From: Chalara sp. BL73
Taxonomy: Eukaryota; Ascomycota; Leotiomycetes; Helotiales
Reading direction: 5' to 3'
Assembly (NCBI GenBank): GCA_918026815.1
Contig: CAKJVC010000158.1
Location: 49,488 to 113,487, forward strand
DNA length: 64,000 bases
The translations under genes were made by a program, and so were the position numbers. Under the pieces are notes generated by a model that was given only the letters and a program-made list of their open reading frames with translations, had not been told where the DNA came from and searched no databases. Every line of letters begins with the position of its first letter. Within the stretch, counting starts at the first letter, position 1. Positions 31,269-41,943 of this stretch are shown piece by piece.

Positions 31269-33342
31269 CTAGCGACTTTGCGTCTTGCCCATGCCTCTCT
31301 TTCCGGAAAACTGCATGTTACGTTAGTGAGCGCCAAACATCCATAAGAAACACGGAAACATACCAAATGCTTGGGCATAGCTGCAGCAACATGTCTATCA
31401 GCCTCACCCTGTCTCGCCATACGGTTCATCTTCCTCTGACTCAACTTCTGCGCCCGCTCGGCTTTCGTCCTGGCAACCTCATTCGTGACACCATCATCAC
31501 GTCTGTTGCTCTGGCTTCTTGCTCTGCTCTTTGCGCGCATCTTGGCCTCATACGCTGGATCGTCAACATCCATAGCGTCTTCCGTGGTGCCTCTACTCCT
31601 TGCCACACTCCGGCCTCTAGATTGCGATCTCGCACGAGCACCTAGACTCCTAGTGTCCAAACCGAGCTGATCAAGATGGTCTTCCATGTCGGCAAGATTC
31701 TTGCGGAGCTTTGTGCGTGGAATAATGGCGCGGTTCTTGAGGGATTTTCTCATCTTTGCTTCGTTTCTGATGAGCTGTCTCTTCTCGCGGATCAATTCTG
31801 CCTTCATGCGGATCTCAGCCTCTTCATCATCCTCAATCTCTTCCTCCGAGTCGTAGAATCCTTCGGCCTCGAGTCTCTCTTCCTCTTCCTCCAGTGCCAC
31901 CATCTTCTGCTCAATATCCGGGTCGATAAAGTCATAGACGTTCTTTCCATCAAAGAACTCAGGGATCTTGTCGTGCTTCCACTCGTCGTTTTCAAGTAGG
32001 TATTTGTCTTTCAGATCAACATTATATACACCAGCTCCGCCTTGCTCTTCTTCGATATCTCGGGCAAGCTTGCGGCGGTCTGGATCGTTCTTGTCATACT
32101 TCTTCATCTGCTTGACTGCTTCTGGAATAAATGGCTCCAGGACTTTGCCGTCCATTGGACGCGCAACATGGATTCTGTTGAGAACATCTCCTAATCTGCC
32201 ACCAACCGCACCACTGCTGCTGTTTGTCCCGGCCTTGAGCTTCTGTGCAACTCTATCAGCAATTAATCGCTCACAAGCTGCGTTCTTGACATCTTGAACG
32301 CCCTCCTCGGTCGTACACGACAATTGAAGAAGCTCGACATCACCAGGCTTCAACAGAGCCTGAAGCTTTGCCTGTCGCTCCTCATCTAGGTCTTCTGGTC
32401 TTGTAACATCAATTTTGTTTATGACAATGAAAACCAATTTGTTGGCAAACAGAGGCTTTATACTTTCGTAAAGGCTGATTTGAGCTTCGACAGTATAGCC
32501 GCATTGCTCGGAAAGATCCATAAAATATAAAATAGCTGATCGAAGATGAGCAATTGCTGTTATAGACTGCATCTCAATGGTGTTCATTTCTTCCAGCGGG
32601 TGGTCCAGAATTCCAGGTGTATCGATTGCCTGGAATCGTAGATACTTGTAGTCGAAATGTCCAACAAACAAACTCTTAGTGGTGAAGGCATATGGCTGAA
32701 CATCTACATCTGCTCTCGTAACGCTCTTTAGGAAACTCGATTTTCCAACATTAGGATAACCACAAATAAGCAATGTTCTTGTGTTTGGATCGATCGAAGG
32801 GAGACGTCCGAGATGCTGACGGACTTGGTCGAGATAAAGTAGGGGATCTTTCAGTCTTCGGCATATTGTGGCCATTCGTCCCAACGCCGCCCTCTTGAGC
32901 TGCTTACACTGGAAAAGTGACTGCGCATACTTAAGAAGTCGGACATAATCTCTTGACACAATTTCAATCAAGTGTTTTGCGGTGGATATCTGACCGAGGG
33001 CAATTCGAAAATGGTCTTTGTCATATAGGGTGTTCAATAGAGCGGAGTGGAATGGATGGATGTCTTGGAGGCGGGGGAAGCCATCTAAGATTGCAGAGAA
33101 TTTCTCTGCAAATGTCTCAGCTGTAAACTTGACTTTCCGTGTGTAGAAGTCTATCATATCATCAATTAGCCATCCATCCACACTCGAAAATTGTGGGTAG
33201 AATTTGCCGCACTTCTAATTCTGCTTATCTGGAATCCTGCTCGAATCTGTGTAGGCAGCCGTCTTTGTGTTCGGCTCAAAACAATATCCAAAAACTCCTG
33301 CGATGTAGGCACCGGCTGGATATCTTTCCAGGTGGTCTTCAT
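31269..33342 (-). CDS. NOG1: Nucleolar GTP-binding protein 1 (NOG1), 60S ribosome assembly
   Basis: Three exons, 33342-33213, 33150-31364 and 31310-31269 (introns 62 and 53 nt), encode 652 residues, close to yeast Nog1. The N-terminus [20 protein letters not shown] and [15 protein letters not shown] (made across the first splice) are family hallmarks. The GTPase domain carries G1 [10 protein letters not shown]3 DTPGI and G4 NKID. Then come the NOGCT region and a long acidic then basic tail ([34 protein letters not shown]). The last exon adds only [13 protein letters not shown], the conserved C-terminal end. Nog1 enters pre-60S particles in the nucleolus and inserts its tail in the polypeptide exit tunnel. 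Stopping the frame without the last intron would give a false 60-residue tail. Confidence 0.97.
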
Positions 33343-33930
33343 GGTGAGCACAGTTTGTGTTGGTGACTGGAATTGTTGCAATGCCACCAACTCAAAATTT
33401 TGAGGTTAACAGGTGAAGAAATTCAGATTATGCCAAGACGCTAGACTAGAAAATAATTCTTATCGGTTAACCTTATCGTTATCGGCGATAAACCCCACCA
33501 ACCCACCCTTCGCCTTTCTCCCACCACCATGTGAAGGAAAGTGGAAGAGAAGACTAGGGACTTAGAGATACTTAGAAAACCCCGCTAAATCATTTGCCTA
33601 TGCGGCCGTGTTCTATCTGAATTTGAGCTTGGAAAATGCGAACAGGCAGGTAACCATGAATTCCCATTTAGATTTGACGGACATTGGAATCAACCCGAGC
33701 AACAGGCTCAATGTTGAGTTGGAAAGATGCAATGTAGAAGTGAAGGAAGCTTCGTTTTCCATTCGCGAAGGCTAGTTAGGTTACTATGATAGGTTCTATT
33801 TGGACGACCACAGCTTGATTGATCTCTCCTGGAAGACACCAAAACCCTTCGATGGATTCAACTCCAAAGCCCAGCAACAGCTTAAAATTGGGTATCGTTA
33901 TGAGCAAACCGTACGCCGCATGACAAGGCC
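33343..33930. other. Intergenic: NOG1 promoter
   Basis: 588 nt upstream of NOG1 and beyond the 3' end of the acetyltransferase gene. An imperfect repeat, ttatcggttaaccttatcgttatcgg, stands at about 33459-33485; no function claimed. Confidence 0.45.
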
Positions 33931-35317
33931 TTAACCGTATGCTGCTCTTGCTTCCACCGCTTTCAGATCAAATGTCATATCGGACCATCCTCCCCCACCA
34001 AATTGGCAGTTGCTTTTGCCCTTATTGTTCCATCCTAATTTCTGGTACCATGGAACCATATGCTATCCATTATTAGCCTCAAACGTGATAGCCTATCCTG
34101 GGGTTATCATTTACATCATGCGCAATCAGTGCTAATCTGTCAGCAATGCCGGCTCCATTCATCTGCTGCATATAAGCTAGCATTAAAATTCTACCGAGAC
34201 CGCCGCCTTGGAACTCAGGTAGAACAGCGACAGAGTGGAGGACTATTGTACGGCCCTCTTCTTGGTGCCCAAGCTCTGATGGGACCGGCTTTTCAGAGTT
34301 CCAGTCCTTTGGATAGTCCATAGAGACACTAAAGAGAAATAACTGTCAGCCGGCGACTTCAAGAAGGGGTTTTGTGCTTAAAGAGCCTTGCCCCGCTCAG
34401 AGGGAATCATCCTAAGTGCAAACAGTTTGCTGTTGAAATTTTCAGAAGAGTATGAGTAATATCAGAGACATACTCTGTGACAAGTGGGGTTGTCGCCTTT
34501 GCAGACACTATGTGTCCTACCAGAACACTAATCGCTCCATTCTCTCGGGTTGTTTCAACGGGCTTTCCTGTAGAACGAGAATCAGAAGCTGGATGCAAAG
34601 GATTTTGCAGATTCAATCATTCTGGATATGTTATATGGGGATCATCTTCAGTCCAGCGTTCGGCGGAATCCTAGGACGAGCAAAAATGAAAGACTTACCC
34701 GTTGCTAGAGTCTCCGCCTTGATATCAGAACCTGGAACGATGGTGATGAAGATGCCTACAAAACAGGATTGGGATTAGCTGCAAATTGATCCTTGCTCTC
34801 TATGATACAAAGACATTGGAAGGTAGAAAATAATGCCCACCAAGGCACAACTCTCCACACTTGCTTAGTCGATACAAAAGCTTCGAAATGTCAGTGATGA
34901 GATGGTAATTTGAGGGATGACAGTACAAACCTTTTCTCGAGTTGCTCTATCCCTCGGATCAGAGAACGCTACATTCTCAAGGGCCTCAACAGAGTCTATG
35001 TCAGAAACGGTAAGAGGTCTTGTGTAGGGATTTAGGCTGGGTTTTTGGTTGGTTTTCTGCTCGTCGTATGGCAAGATCACAAAGTTTTGTTCCGAATCGC
35101 CTGGCCTCGTAGGACTCTGAGAGAGCCTGTTCGGACTTTCTGTCAATGGTACCACAGAGGGCTTCTCTCCTTCCAAGTCGCGAGGCATCGCGTTGTTGGT
35201 GTTAGTGTTTGATCTGCGGTTCTGGGGCTTCAGCGTTGCGGAAGGTCTATTTTGGGCTCTGAGCAGTGGTTGAGAATGCTGAAGGACGCGTATGATTGAT
35301 CTTTCAGCCTCGTTCAT
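33931..35317 (-). CDS. GNAT-family N-acetyltransferase, PAA1 / arylalkylamine acetyltransferase type
   Basis: Six exons (35317-34931, 34880-34841, 34755-34699, 34567-34474, 34328-34115, 34062-33931) join in phase to 307 residues; introns 2 to 4 are long for this window (85, 131 and 145 nt). The GNAT core is clear: RPLTVSDIDSVEALENVAF, GAISVLVGHIVSAKAT, then HSVAVLPEFQGGGLGRILML with the acetyl-CoA loop, ALIAHD, and the C-terminal WYQKLGWNNKGKSNCQFGGG and WSDMTFDL. The layout matches yeast Paa1 and fungal AANAT-like enzymes, which acetylate polyamines and arylalkylamines. A later start at 35188 (MPRDLEGEKP) removes a low-complexity leader and is equally possible. Substrate preference cannot be read from sequence. 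Confidence 0.88.
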
Positions 35318-36178
35318 TAATGCGTTCTATATTATAAAGCAGTGTGGAGTAGGTGCAAACTTTATTAAGTTGTTTTGGCAGGTGAGAGGCCTCGATCTAG
35401 TGAGGCGTCGCGTAGTGACGTTGTTGGCTTCCACAGCCTCGCTGAAGGGTTATGCAAGAGGCAAGAAAGATACATAAGACGAGAAAACACACCAGATATT
35501 TACGATCCAGGTTCCATTCTGCACAACTGATCTTCAGAGTCCGCCTATTGTCTATTACCTAGGAACATTGAAGATACTCTCCATAGGCAGAAACCATCCA
35601 TTTCTCTGACCCTGCAAATTAGAGTAAGGATGTTGTTTGACCATGCGGGGTTGGGCGCTTGACCAGATCAGCTCCGTATCTTAGCCTGTCAACACTTTTA
35701 AGGTTATCTGAGGATATAATTCGATATAATATTGCCCCCCACATGGACATGGAGATGGAGATGGACTTCACAAAAAGTACCATGTGGAATCTGTCCCAAT
35801 ATGTTATGCTATATCTTCTCTTTTATAAACAAAACCTCCTTCCCCGAGGTCATGGGATATTCGTAACGTTTGTTTCGAGATGATTCCGCTAGTTCTAGCC
35901 TAAGCAAGGAAGCTTACTGTATAAATCGCCCTTGTATCTTGATGTAACCTCAACCAGGCCTTGGACATCATATCTCAGCCTCGTCATCTTCACATCTGCC
36001 TCTTTCAAACCCCACCATCGAAATCAAAATTCTTCTTCGTGCAAATCCTCCTCCTCCAAAATCTCAAGAGGCTTATATTCTTAACCTCTGAGCAACTGTT
36101 AACTATTGTTCTGTATCCACTGCGTGTTCCCTTAGTATCAAGTCGAACTCACCGACACCTGTCGTGCGCGTCTACAAA
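35318..36178. other. Intergenic: divergent promoters of the acetyltransferase and DDI1
   Basis: 861 nt between divergent genes. Includes the imperfect repeat atggacatggagatggagatgga near 35743-35765 and the DDI1 5' UTR. Nothing else seen. Confidence 0.45.
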
Positions 36179-37708
36179 ATGTTGGTACCTATGTTTTACC
36201 TATCTTCTGCATGTCCACGGCAGTGGGCAGTGTGATATCTACATGTTGATATATCTCTTATCATTCTTTTCTGCGGTTGTGCTGTAGAAATGCTCAGAAA
36301 GAGAATGGATATCCCGGTTTATGCATAGGACATATATTAACAGTTTTTTTTAGGCGTATCACACTCACTATCACAGCTCCTACGCACGAAGATGCCGACC
36401 TCCTTTCCCTCGAAATTCATCCAGACACTACTGTTGGTGTTCTCAAGGAATCTGTCCAAGCCGAAGCACAGATCTCGAAGACATCCCAACACCTCTACCA
36501 TAATGGCCGCCTTTTGACAGATGATTCGAAGACAATGGAGCAGCTACAGATTGGGGATGGGGAGATGCTAGCATTGCATGTACGAGAGATGGCGGGAGCA
36601 ACTGGAGTACCAGCGAGACAACACCCACAAGCGGCGCGTCAGCAGGTGAGTGCACGAGCGGGACACTCAGAAGCAGAAGCAGATCCAGAGACCCTGCGCT
36701 TGCGACTGCTTGGAGATCCTGCGATGAGGCAACATACTTTAAATATGAGGCCAGAGCTTGCGAACGTTATCGAGGATCCAGTACGATTTGCACAAGCAAT
36801 TCGTGCCATGCAGAACCAGGAACGAGAAGAACAGGCGCGGCGGAGGCAGCAAATTGCAGACCTCAACGCGGACCCATTTGACGTCGATGCCCAGATGAAG
36901 ATTCATGAGATGATTCGGGAGGAGCGTGTACAGGAGAATTTACAAAATGCTATCGAACACAATCCGGAAGGCAGGTTGCCCCGTTATTGTGAGAGGATTC
37001 AGCGCTAACTCTCGCATAGTATTCGGCAGAGTTCACATGCTCTATATCGATGTGGAAGTCAATGACCATAAAGTTAAGGCATTCGTTGATTCAGGAGCTC
37101 AAGCAACTATCATGTCACCAGCCTGCGCCGAGACTTGTAATATAATGAGACTTGTTGACAAGCGGTTCGCGGGTATCGCACGAGGTGTAGGAACAGCCAA
37201 TATTCTAGGACGAGTACATTCAGCTCAAATCAAGATTGGAAATCTGTTTCTGCCTTGCAGCTTTACAGTCATGGAGGGAAAGGATGTAGATCTACTCCTT
37301 GGACTTGACATGCTGAAGCGATACCAAGCCTCGATTGATCTTTCGAAAGATAAGCTCATCATCCAGGGCGAAGAGGTTCCATTCTTAGGTGAGGCGGATA
37401 TACCAAAGTTTATGGAGGAGGAAAGGGCTGCAGAACCAAAAGTTGCTGGTCCCGGAGGAACAACAGTGGGGGGACGAAGTGGTGTTGTATCAGTGCCATC
37501 TAATTCACCTGCACCTCCTGTTGACTCTGCTGGACCAAGCGTTCCACCCCGTCAAGCTGCACCACAACAACCTCGGCAACCCGCCTTCGCCCCTGAATCG
37601 ATAGAACAATTAACGGCCTTGGGGTTTACAAGGGAAGATGCCATCAATGCTCTTAGAGTCTGTGATGGAAATGTTGAGTATGCTGCCGCATTTCTATTCC
37701 AGCAATGA
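36179..37708 (+). CDS. DDI1: DNA damage-inducible protein 1 (Ddi1), ubiquitin-shuttle aspartic protease
   Basis: The conserved frame starts [20 protein letters not shown] at 36355 and has no ATG upstream in the same exon. I place AT at 36179-36180, an intron 36181-36353 (gttggt..tttttag), and the G at 36354, giving MRITLT. The second intron, 36971-37019, starts with GC (gcaggt) and ends catag; it is needed to join NPE to [15 protein letters not shown]. The product is 435 residues: ubiquitin-like domain (2-75), helical middle with [13 protein letters not shown], retropepsin-like domain with the active-site [11 protein letters not shown] (Asp about 230) and [12 protein letters not shown], a Pro-rich linker and a C-terminal UBA ([20 protein letters not shown]). 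Ddi1 cleaves or delivers ubiquitinated clients to the proteasome. It is 282 nt from RRP8, tail to tail. Confidence 0.95.
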
Positions 37709-37990
37709 GTAATATATTAAGGGATCGGCGCTTGGGACGGTAGATAGCATATGGATGGGCAGAAGGCTGAGCATTGCATGCATGTAGTATATGGCGTTTA
37801 TATAGCGAGTGCAGGTTTCAGCAACAGGAATTCATTGCTGGAATCTCCTTGGGTTACTGCAAGAACAAAATATCGAAACCTTCCACCATCGACCACGATT
37901 TTAGTTACATTTTCGCAAGTGTAAACCGATCAATCCTTGATTTCGGAAAAATGAATTCAATTTCATCATGCCCAAGAATAAATATTTGTT

Positions 37991-39493
37991 CTATCTGAGC
38001 TTATATACACAAGGCTTGAGTACTCCAGCTTCGCTCGACACAGGCACGTCTTCTTCATCCACAAACTTTGGTTTCTTCTTCCAAGTATCCAATCCCATTT
38101 TCTCCATTCCCTTCGGCACCGGCACACACTTGCCCTTGACCGGCGTCAAACCCTTGACAAAATGCATCTTGACAAACATTCGATTCCTTAGATCGACTTC
38201 GCCTTGCAGCACAAAACCTCTCTTCCTCAGTACTTCCACAAAAGCAGAGACATCCGTCTCCTGCTTGCTGTCTTCCTGCCCATCAACCTCTACTGCCAAG
38301 TCTTTTTCGTCATTTTCCTCTTCCAGTCGCTTTGTCTGATGTTTGTCAAGTTTCCTACGATTGCCCACCGAATGCTCAACTCGGCCTCCCTTGCCGCCAA
38401 CACGACCAAATCGACTTTTGATCTCGGCAACCCAAAGCTCTCCTTTCCAGTGCAGAACCCTATAAGCTTCTTCCACGAAATCAATCCAGTTGGTTCCCAT
38501 AAGCGCCAAACAGAAGATGGCAATATCGACACTGTCATCCTTGAGTGGGAGATTCGCTATATCTGCCCTGGTAATGAGAGGACTCGGGCTCTGGAGATCA
38601 TAGCTGTAGATCTTAATATTGAGGTTCTTGGTATCAGGTTGGAGGCCGACCGCAAGACCTGCGTCACCACATCCCAGGTCTGCAATGTGGCATGTACCGG
38701 CAGTACGGGGAAGAGGTTTATCTCCCGTGTTCTCAACGGGCGCCTTGCCACGATTGTCGCGACGCATCTTCCCCCGAGCACGAATTTGAGCCATATATCC
38801 ATCGACAGGATTTTCCGGCCAAACCTCTACCTGTTTTCGAAAGCCTTCATGGTATTCCCGAAACATTTCTGGATTCTCATGGAAGAGCTCGAGGGAGCGC
38901 GCGGAGGGAGTGGTGTAAAGGGTTTGGTTGAGGTGGCGAAAGCGGGCAGATATAAGTTTCTGTCTCATGGCAGCTTGGAGCGGTGTCAACTGAGCAGCGG
39001 CTTTCGGTGCCGTGACGTTCGACCTCGTAGCAACTTGTGCCTCAGCAGTTGTGGTGTTGCTAGGATCATCTTTGGCTTTAGCTTTAGCCTTCTTTTCCCT
39101 CCTCTTTTCCTTCAGAGTCTTCAGCTTCTTCGTTTTGTGGCCGGGCTTGTTCTCTACTTCTGTCTCTATCTCTGGAACCGATTTTGCTTCCTCAGAGTCC
39201 TTCAGAACCTTCTGCCGCTTCTGGCTCCCAGAATCCTTGCTATTAGACTTCCCCTCTTGTTTCAATTTTGTTTTCCCTTCAATCACCTTCTCCCATAGTT
39301 CAGAGAGGTTCGTACTATCCACTTCTTGTTCTATAGGCTTCCCGTGACGCCGTTTGCGCTTCTTCTCGTTTGCTTTCGCATTTTCCTCTGGTGCTACGGG
39401 AACAATCGCCTTTTTCGTAATCGGATCAACGGGAAGCGCAGTTTGAGTCTTAAGATTACTTGATGAGACTGACCAGCCTGGAACAGCAAACAT
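37991..39493 (-). CDS. RRP8: 25S rRNA adenine-N1 methyltransferase Rrp8
   Basis: A single exon; ATG 39493 (MFAVPGWSVSSSNLKTQ) gives 500 residues. The N-terminal 200 residues are Lys-rich nucleolar sequence (KKRKRRHG, KTKKLKTLKEKRREKKAKAK). The Rrp8 methyltransferase domain follows: QAAMRQKLISARFRHLNQTL, YHEGFRKQVEVWPENPVD, the SAM-binding motif IADLGCGDA, IYSYDLQSP, ADIANLPLKDDSVDIAIFCL and ALMGTNWIDFVEEAYRVL. The enzyme makes m1A in helix 25.1 of 25S rRNA. Compared with yeast (about 390 residues) the fungal protein is longer through its basic N-terminus and an acidic insert (RLEEENDEKDLAVEVDGQED) late in the domain. An upstream non-ATG frame is ignored. Confidence 0.95.
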   Translation of the reverse strand: MFAVPGWSVSSSNLKTQTALPVDPITKKAIVPVAPEENAKANEKKRKRRHGKPIEQEVDSTNLSELWEKVIEGKTKLKQEGKSNSKDSGSQKRQKVLKDSEEAKSVPEIETEVENKPGHKTKKLKTLKEKRREKKAKAKAKDDPSNTTTAEAQVATRSNVTAPKAAAQLTPLQAAMRQKLISARFRHLNQTLYTTPSARSLELFHENPEMFREYHEGFRKQVEVWPENPVDGYMAQIRARGKMRRDNRGKAPVENTGDKPLPRTAGTCHIADLGCGDAGLAVGLQPDTKNLNIKIYSYDLQSPSPLITRADIANLPLKDDSVDIAIFCLALMGTNWIDFVEEAYRVLHWKGELWVAEIKSRFGRVGGKGGRVEHSVGNRRKLDKHQTKRLEEENDEKDLAVEVDGQEDSKQETDVSAFVEVLRKRGFVLQGEVDLRNRMFVKMHFVKGLTPVKGKCVPVPKGMEKMGLDTWKKKPKFVDEEDVPVSSEAGVLKPCVYKLR

Positions 39494-40282
39494 TTTGACC
39501 GTTGTGCCGCCTACAATAGAGGACAAGAAATTGAACGTGGTTGAGCTTTTGCTAGGTGCCCCGCAAAAAACTTTAAAGTGGGCCAAGAGTCATGATAATC
39601 TTATCCTCACCTCCAGAACGCTTAAGCTTCTCTCCAAAATCAATCAACCTCTGGCCACCATTTATGAATCCTTGGTAATGATTATTTTGCACTGCTTGCA
39701 GAAACGTGTACAGAGCTAGCATTATTTGTTTGGGCAATCTAAACGCCACACTATGTTGTGGCCTATCTTGTGGCTACAAAATTGCTAGGTTTTCATGTAT
39801 TATTTTTGTATTACAAGTATTCTTTACCTGACCTTGTTCTTTTTGGACGAGATATAGCCAGCTTTGTGTAGTCTAGTGACTATAGGCACAACGATTTAGT
39901 CGAACTTGGTCACTAAACGATTGAGTTATTGTACTTATGATCATTGATCGGCATCGAGTTTGGCGAACTCATCATGTCCCTGACTCTTGAATTCGCTTTA
40001 GGAGTCCCTCGTCTCAAGAGAATAGATAGAGAGGGTAGTAGCAAACTCTCACTTTCGGCAAAAGTCCCACCGCCGTGTCAAGCAGGAGTTAGATTATCCG
40101 GCCGCTTACTTGGCACTAATACCTAAGAATTCGGCTTTAAATATGTTATATGATCTGTGTCTGTTCAAATTCTGTATATGCCACGACTATTTTACTGGAA
40201 TATTAACCTTAGCTTGCGTTTTACTGACGTGACGCCTCGACATCAAGAGCCTGAAATATCAAACGTCAGTCCAAGTTCAGCC
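39494..40282. other. Intergenic
   Basis: Upstream of RRP8 (minus) and before the membrane-protein relic (plus). No coding or RNA feature recognised. Confidence 0.4.
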
Positions 40283-41317
40283 ATGCCGAAGTGTGCATTT
40301 ATTGGGAATGGAGGCATACATGGGATTAGGGTCGTGATTGGCATTTGCCTCCAGTGGTTAGGTACCATACTAGCTTCCTGGACAGCAAAAGTCAATGTTG
40401 CTAGTCTAGAGTTCTCAAACACCATGTTTGTCTCTGTAAACTGCTTGGTACTTATCATCCAAACACTCAAGCATAGTCTACAAACATCTCAAATCCACAT
40501 CATTATTTTTCTCTGTCTCCGCAGTTACATTGATATGGTTTGGGTATATATGGCGCTTGCTCACATGTGGCGACCCAAGACTTGATCCGTCGATGTGGCC
40601 AAGAGTCAAGCTTAGTGGCCTTGTCAACTTGTGAAGCTTATCGCCTTCACATGCTTCCAGCTCTGATTCAGGATCTCGGCAGTCCCCACTTCGAGCTGTA
40701 GCAAGAGCTCTCAGCAGCAGGGGCTCTTGTTCTCCAGGATCAACTTGAATAGTAAAATCTTCGTGCTATCGAATACGATGGTTCAGTTCTTTATTCTGCT
40801 TGTGTGCTTCATTATGCTGTATTAGGTGGGTTAAATCTATAGGCATTTGGAGAGACAAAAAGTATACTCGCCCGTCATATATGCCTCCATTAACATATTT
40901 GAAACTAGTTGACACAATTCTATGCAGGAGAGTTCAGTCCGAAACACTTTAGCCCAAGGTTTGAGCAGGATCACAGTAGCAAGTATTATCATTTTAGCGA
41001 CCGAGCTTGAACTACAGTGAAATCTGATAGCCGACGTGAGCGGTTTGAGTTCCGTGGGTCAGCTTATTCTATTTCTCATTGATATTGCGCTTCTTTTGAC
41101 AATTTGGCATGTTGGATTTCCCAAAGAAGTGGATGAAAGTTCAACAGAGTTTGGCTATGATGGGTACGATCAATATGATTCACCAGTGCATAGGCTTCCG
41201 ATCCAGATTGTTAACTCCATTGGTCACGCACGCGGGGCTGCCGTAAAGAGGACCCTCAGATCGCAATACCTGTCGCAGGATATACTGAGTACCTTATCAG
41301 AGTCTAAGTTTCCCTAG
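40283..41317 (+). pseudogene. Relic of a fungal multi-pass membrane protein, seven in-frame stops
   Basis: One reading frame runs from ATG 40283 to TAG 41315-41317 (345 codons) without any frameshift, broken by TGA 40583, TAG 40613, TGA 40664, TAG 40823, TAA 40832, TGA 40910 and TGA 41018. The translation is coherent throughout: GIHGIRVVIGICLQWLGTIL, LVLIIQTLKHSLQTSQIHII, SYIDMVWVYMALAHM, WPCQLVKLIAFTCFQL, QQQGLLFSRINLNSKIFVL, KVYSPVIYASINIF, RITVASIIILATELEL and SSVGQLILFLIDIALLLTIW. These fit a family of polytopic membrane proteins of filamentous fungi (NPDIxGIGVRxxIYxQ..., ...SVGQLIPF) with no known function. Every stop could come from a Gln, Arg or Trp codon by a C:G-to-T:A transition. 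Lack of indels suggests mutation pressure of the RIP kind rather than long neutral decay. Confidence 0.7.
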
Positions 41318-41861
41318 ACTAAGCTTGTGTATACAGAAAGACTTAGTTAAACACACAGAGAACGGCATAAATCGTAAGCATATTGCCTACATATTTACGC
41401 CTGAAACTTTCACTACTTAAACATATATTAATAAGAAGCACCATCTTGTTGAAAAATGCTGTGCCAAAGGCTAAGGTCAACAATAACGCCTGATAAGAAC
41501 CTGGAACTCAACCATTGTTCGTTAGCTACGAGCCATTCTGTGGCTCGCTCTCTCTCATCATATTTGGGGATCGGCAACGTAGCTATCAATGTCTCTAAGT
41601 TGTTGGCACTAGCTAAATGTTGCTTGCCCTTTGAGGGAACTATCAATCTTCAACAATCAGTCCATTGGCTTATTAACAACAATCGTTTCTTGCGGAACTT
41701 CTTTCAATCATGCCGAAGGAGAGTGCGTCCCCCAAATTGTCTTAAGTTGCGCAACGGACCCACCTAACTGGGTTGCGAAGCCCCACTCTAATGTTGCAAC
41801 CATAGGCTTTGTAATATAATCTACAATAAATTTACCCAGCATAAACCAATCAGGATTAAAG
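41318..41861. other. Intergenic between membrane-protein relic and tRNA-Thr
   Basis: 544 nt, AT-rich; overlapping short ORFs on both strands (41428-41767) have no recognisable content. Confidence 0.4.
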
Positions 41862-41933
41862 GCCCTCGTAGCTCAATGGTAGAGCGCGTCACTAGTAATG
41901 ACGAGGTTGCCGGTTCGATTCCGTCCGAGGGCA
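41862..41933 (+). tRNA. tRNA-Thr (anticodon AGT)
   Basis: A 72-nt cloverleaf without intron. Acceptor GCCCTCG pairs with CGAGGGC, discriminator A; D-arm GCTC/GAGC with loop AATGGTA; anticodon stem CGTCA/TGACG with loop CTAGTAA, so the anticodon is AGT at 41894-41896 (A34 read as inosine); variable loop AGGTT; T-arm GCCGG/CCGTC with loop TTCGATT. The B box GGTTCGATTCC is intact. One T-stem pair (C-T) is mismatched. It is the only RNA gene found in the window. Confidence 0.95.
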
Positions 41934-41938
41934 CTCTC

Positions 41939-41943
41939 TTTTT
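41939..41943 (+). terminator. RNA polymerase III terminator (T5)
   Basis: A run of five T begins six bases after the tRNA, the usual Pol III stop. Confidence 0.8.

Noticed and set aside
38204..39298. 364-codon plus-strand ORF opposite RRP8
   Set aside because: Antisense shadow; RRP8 on the minus strand has all methyltransferase motifs.
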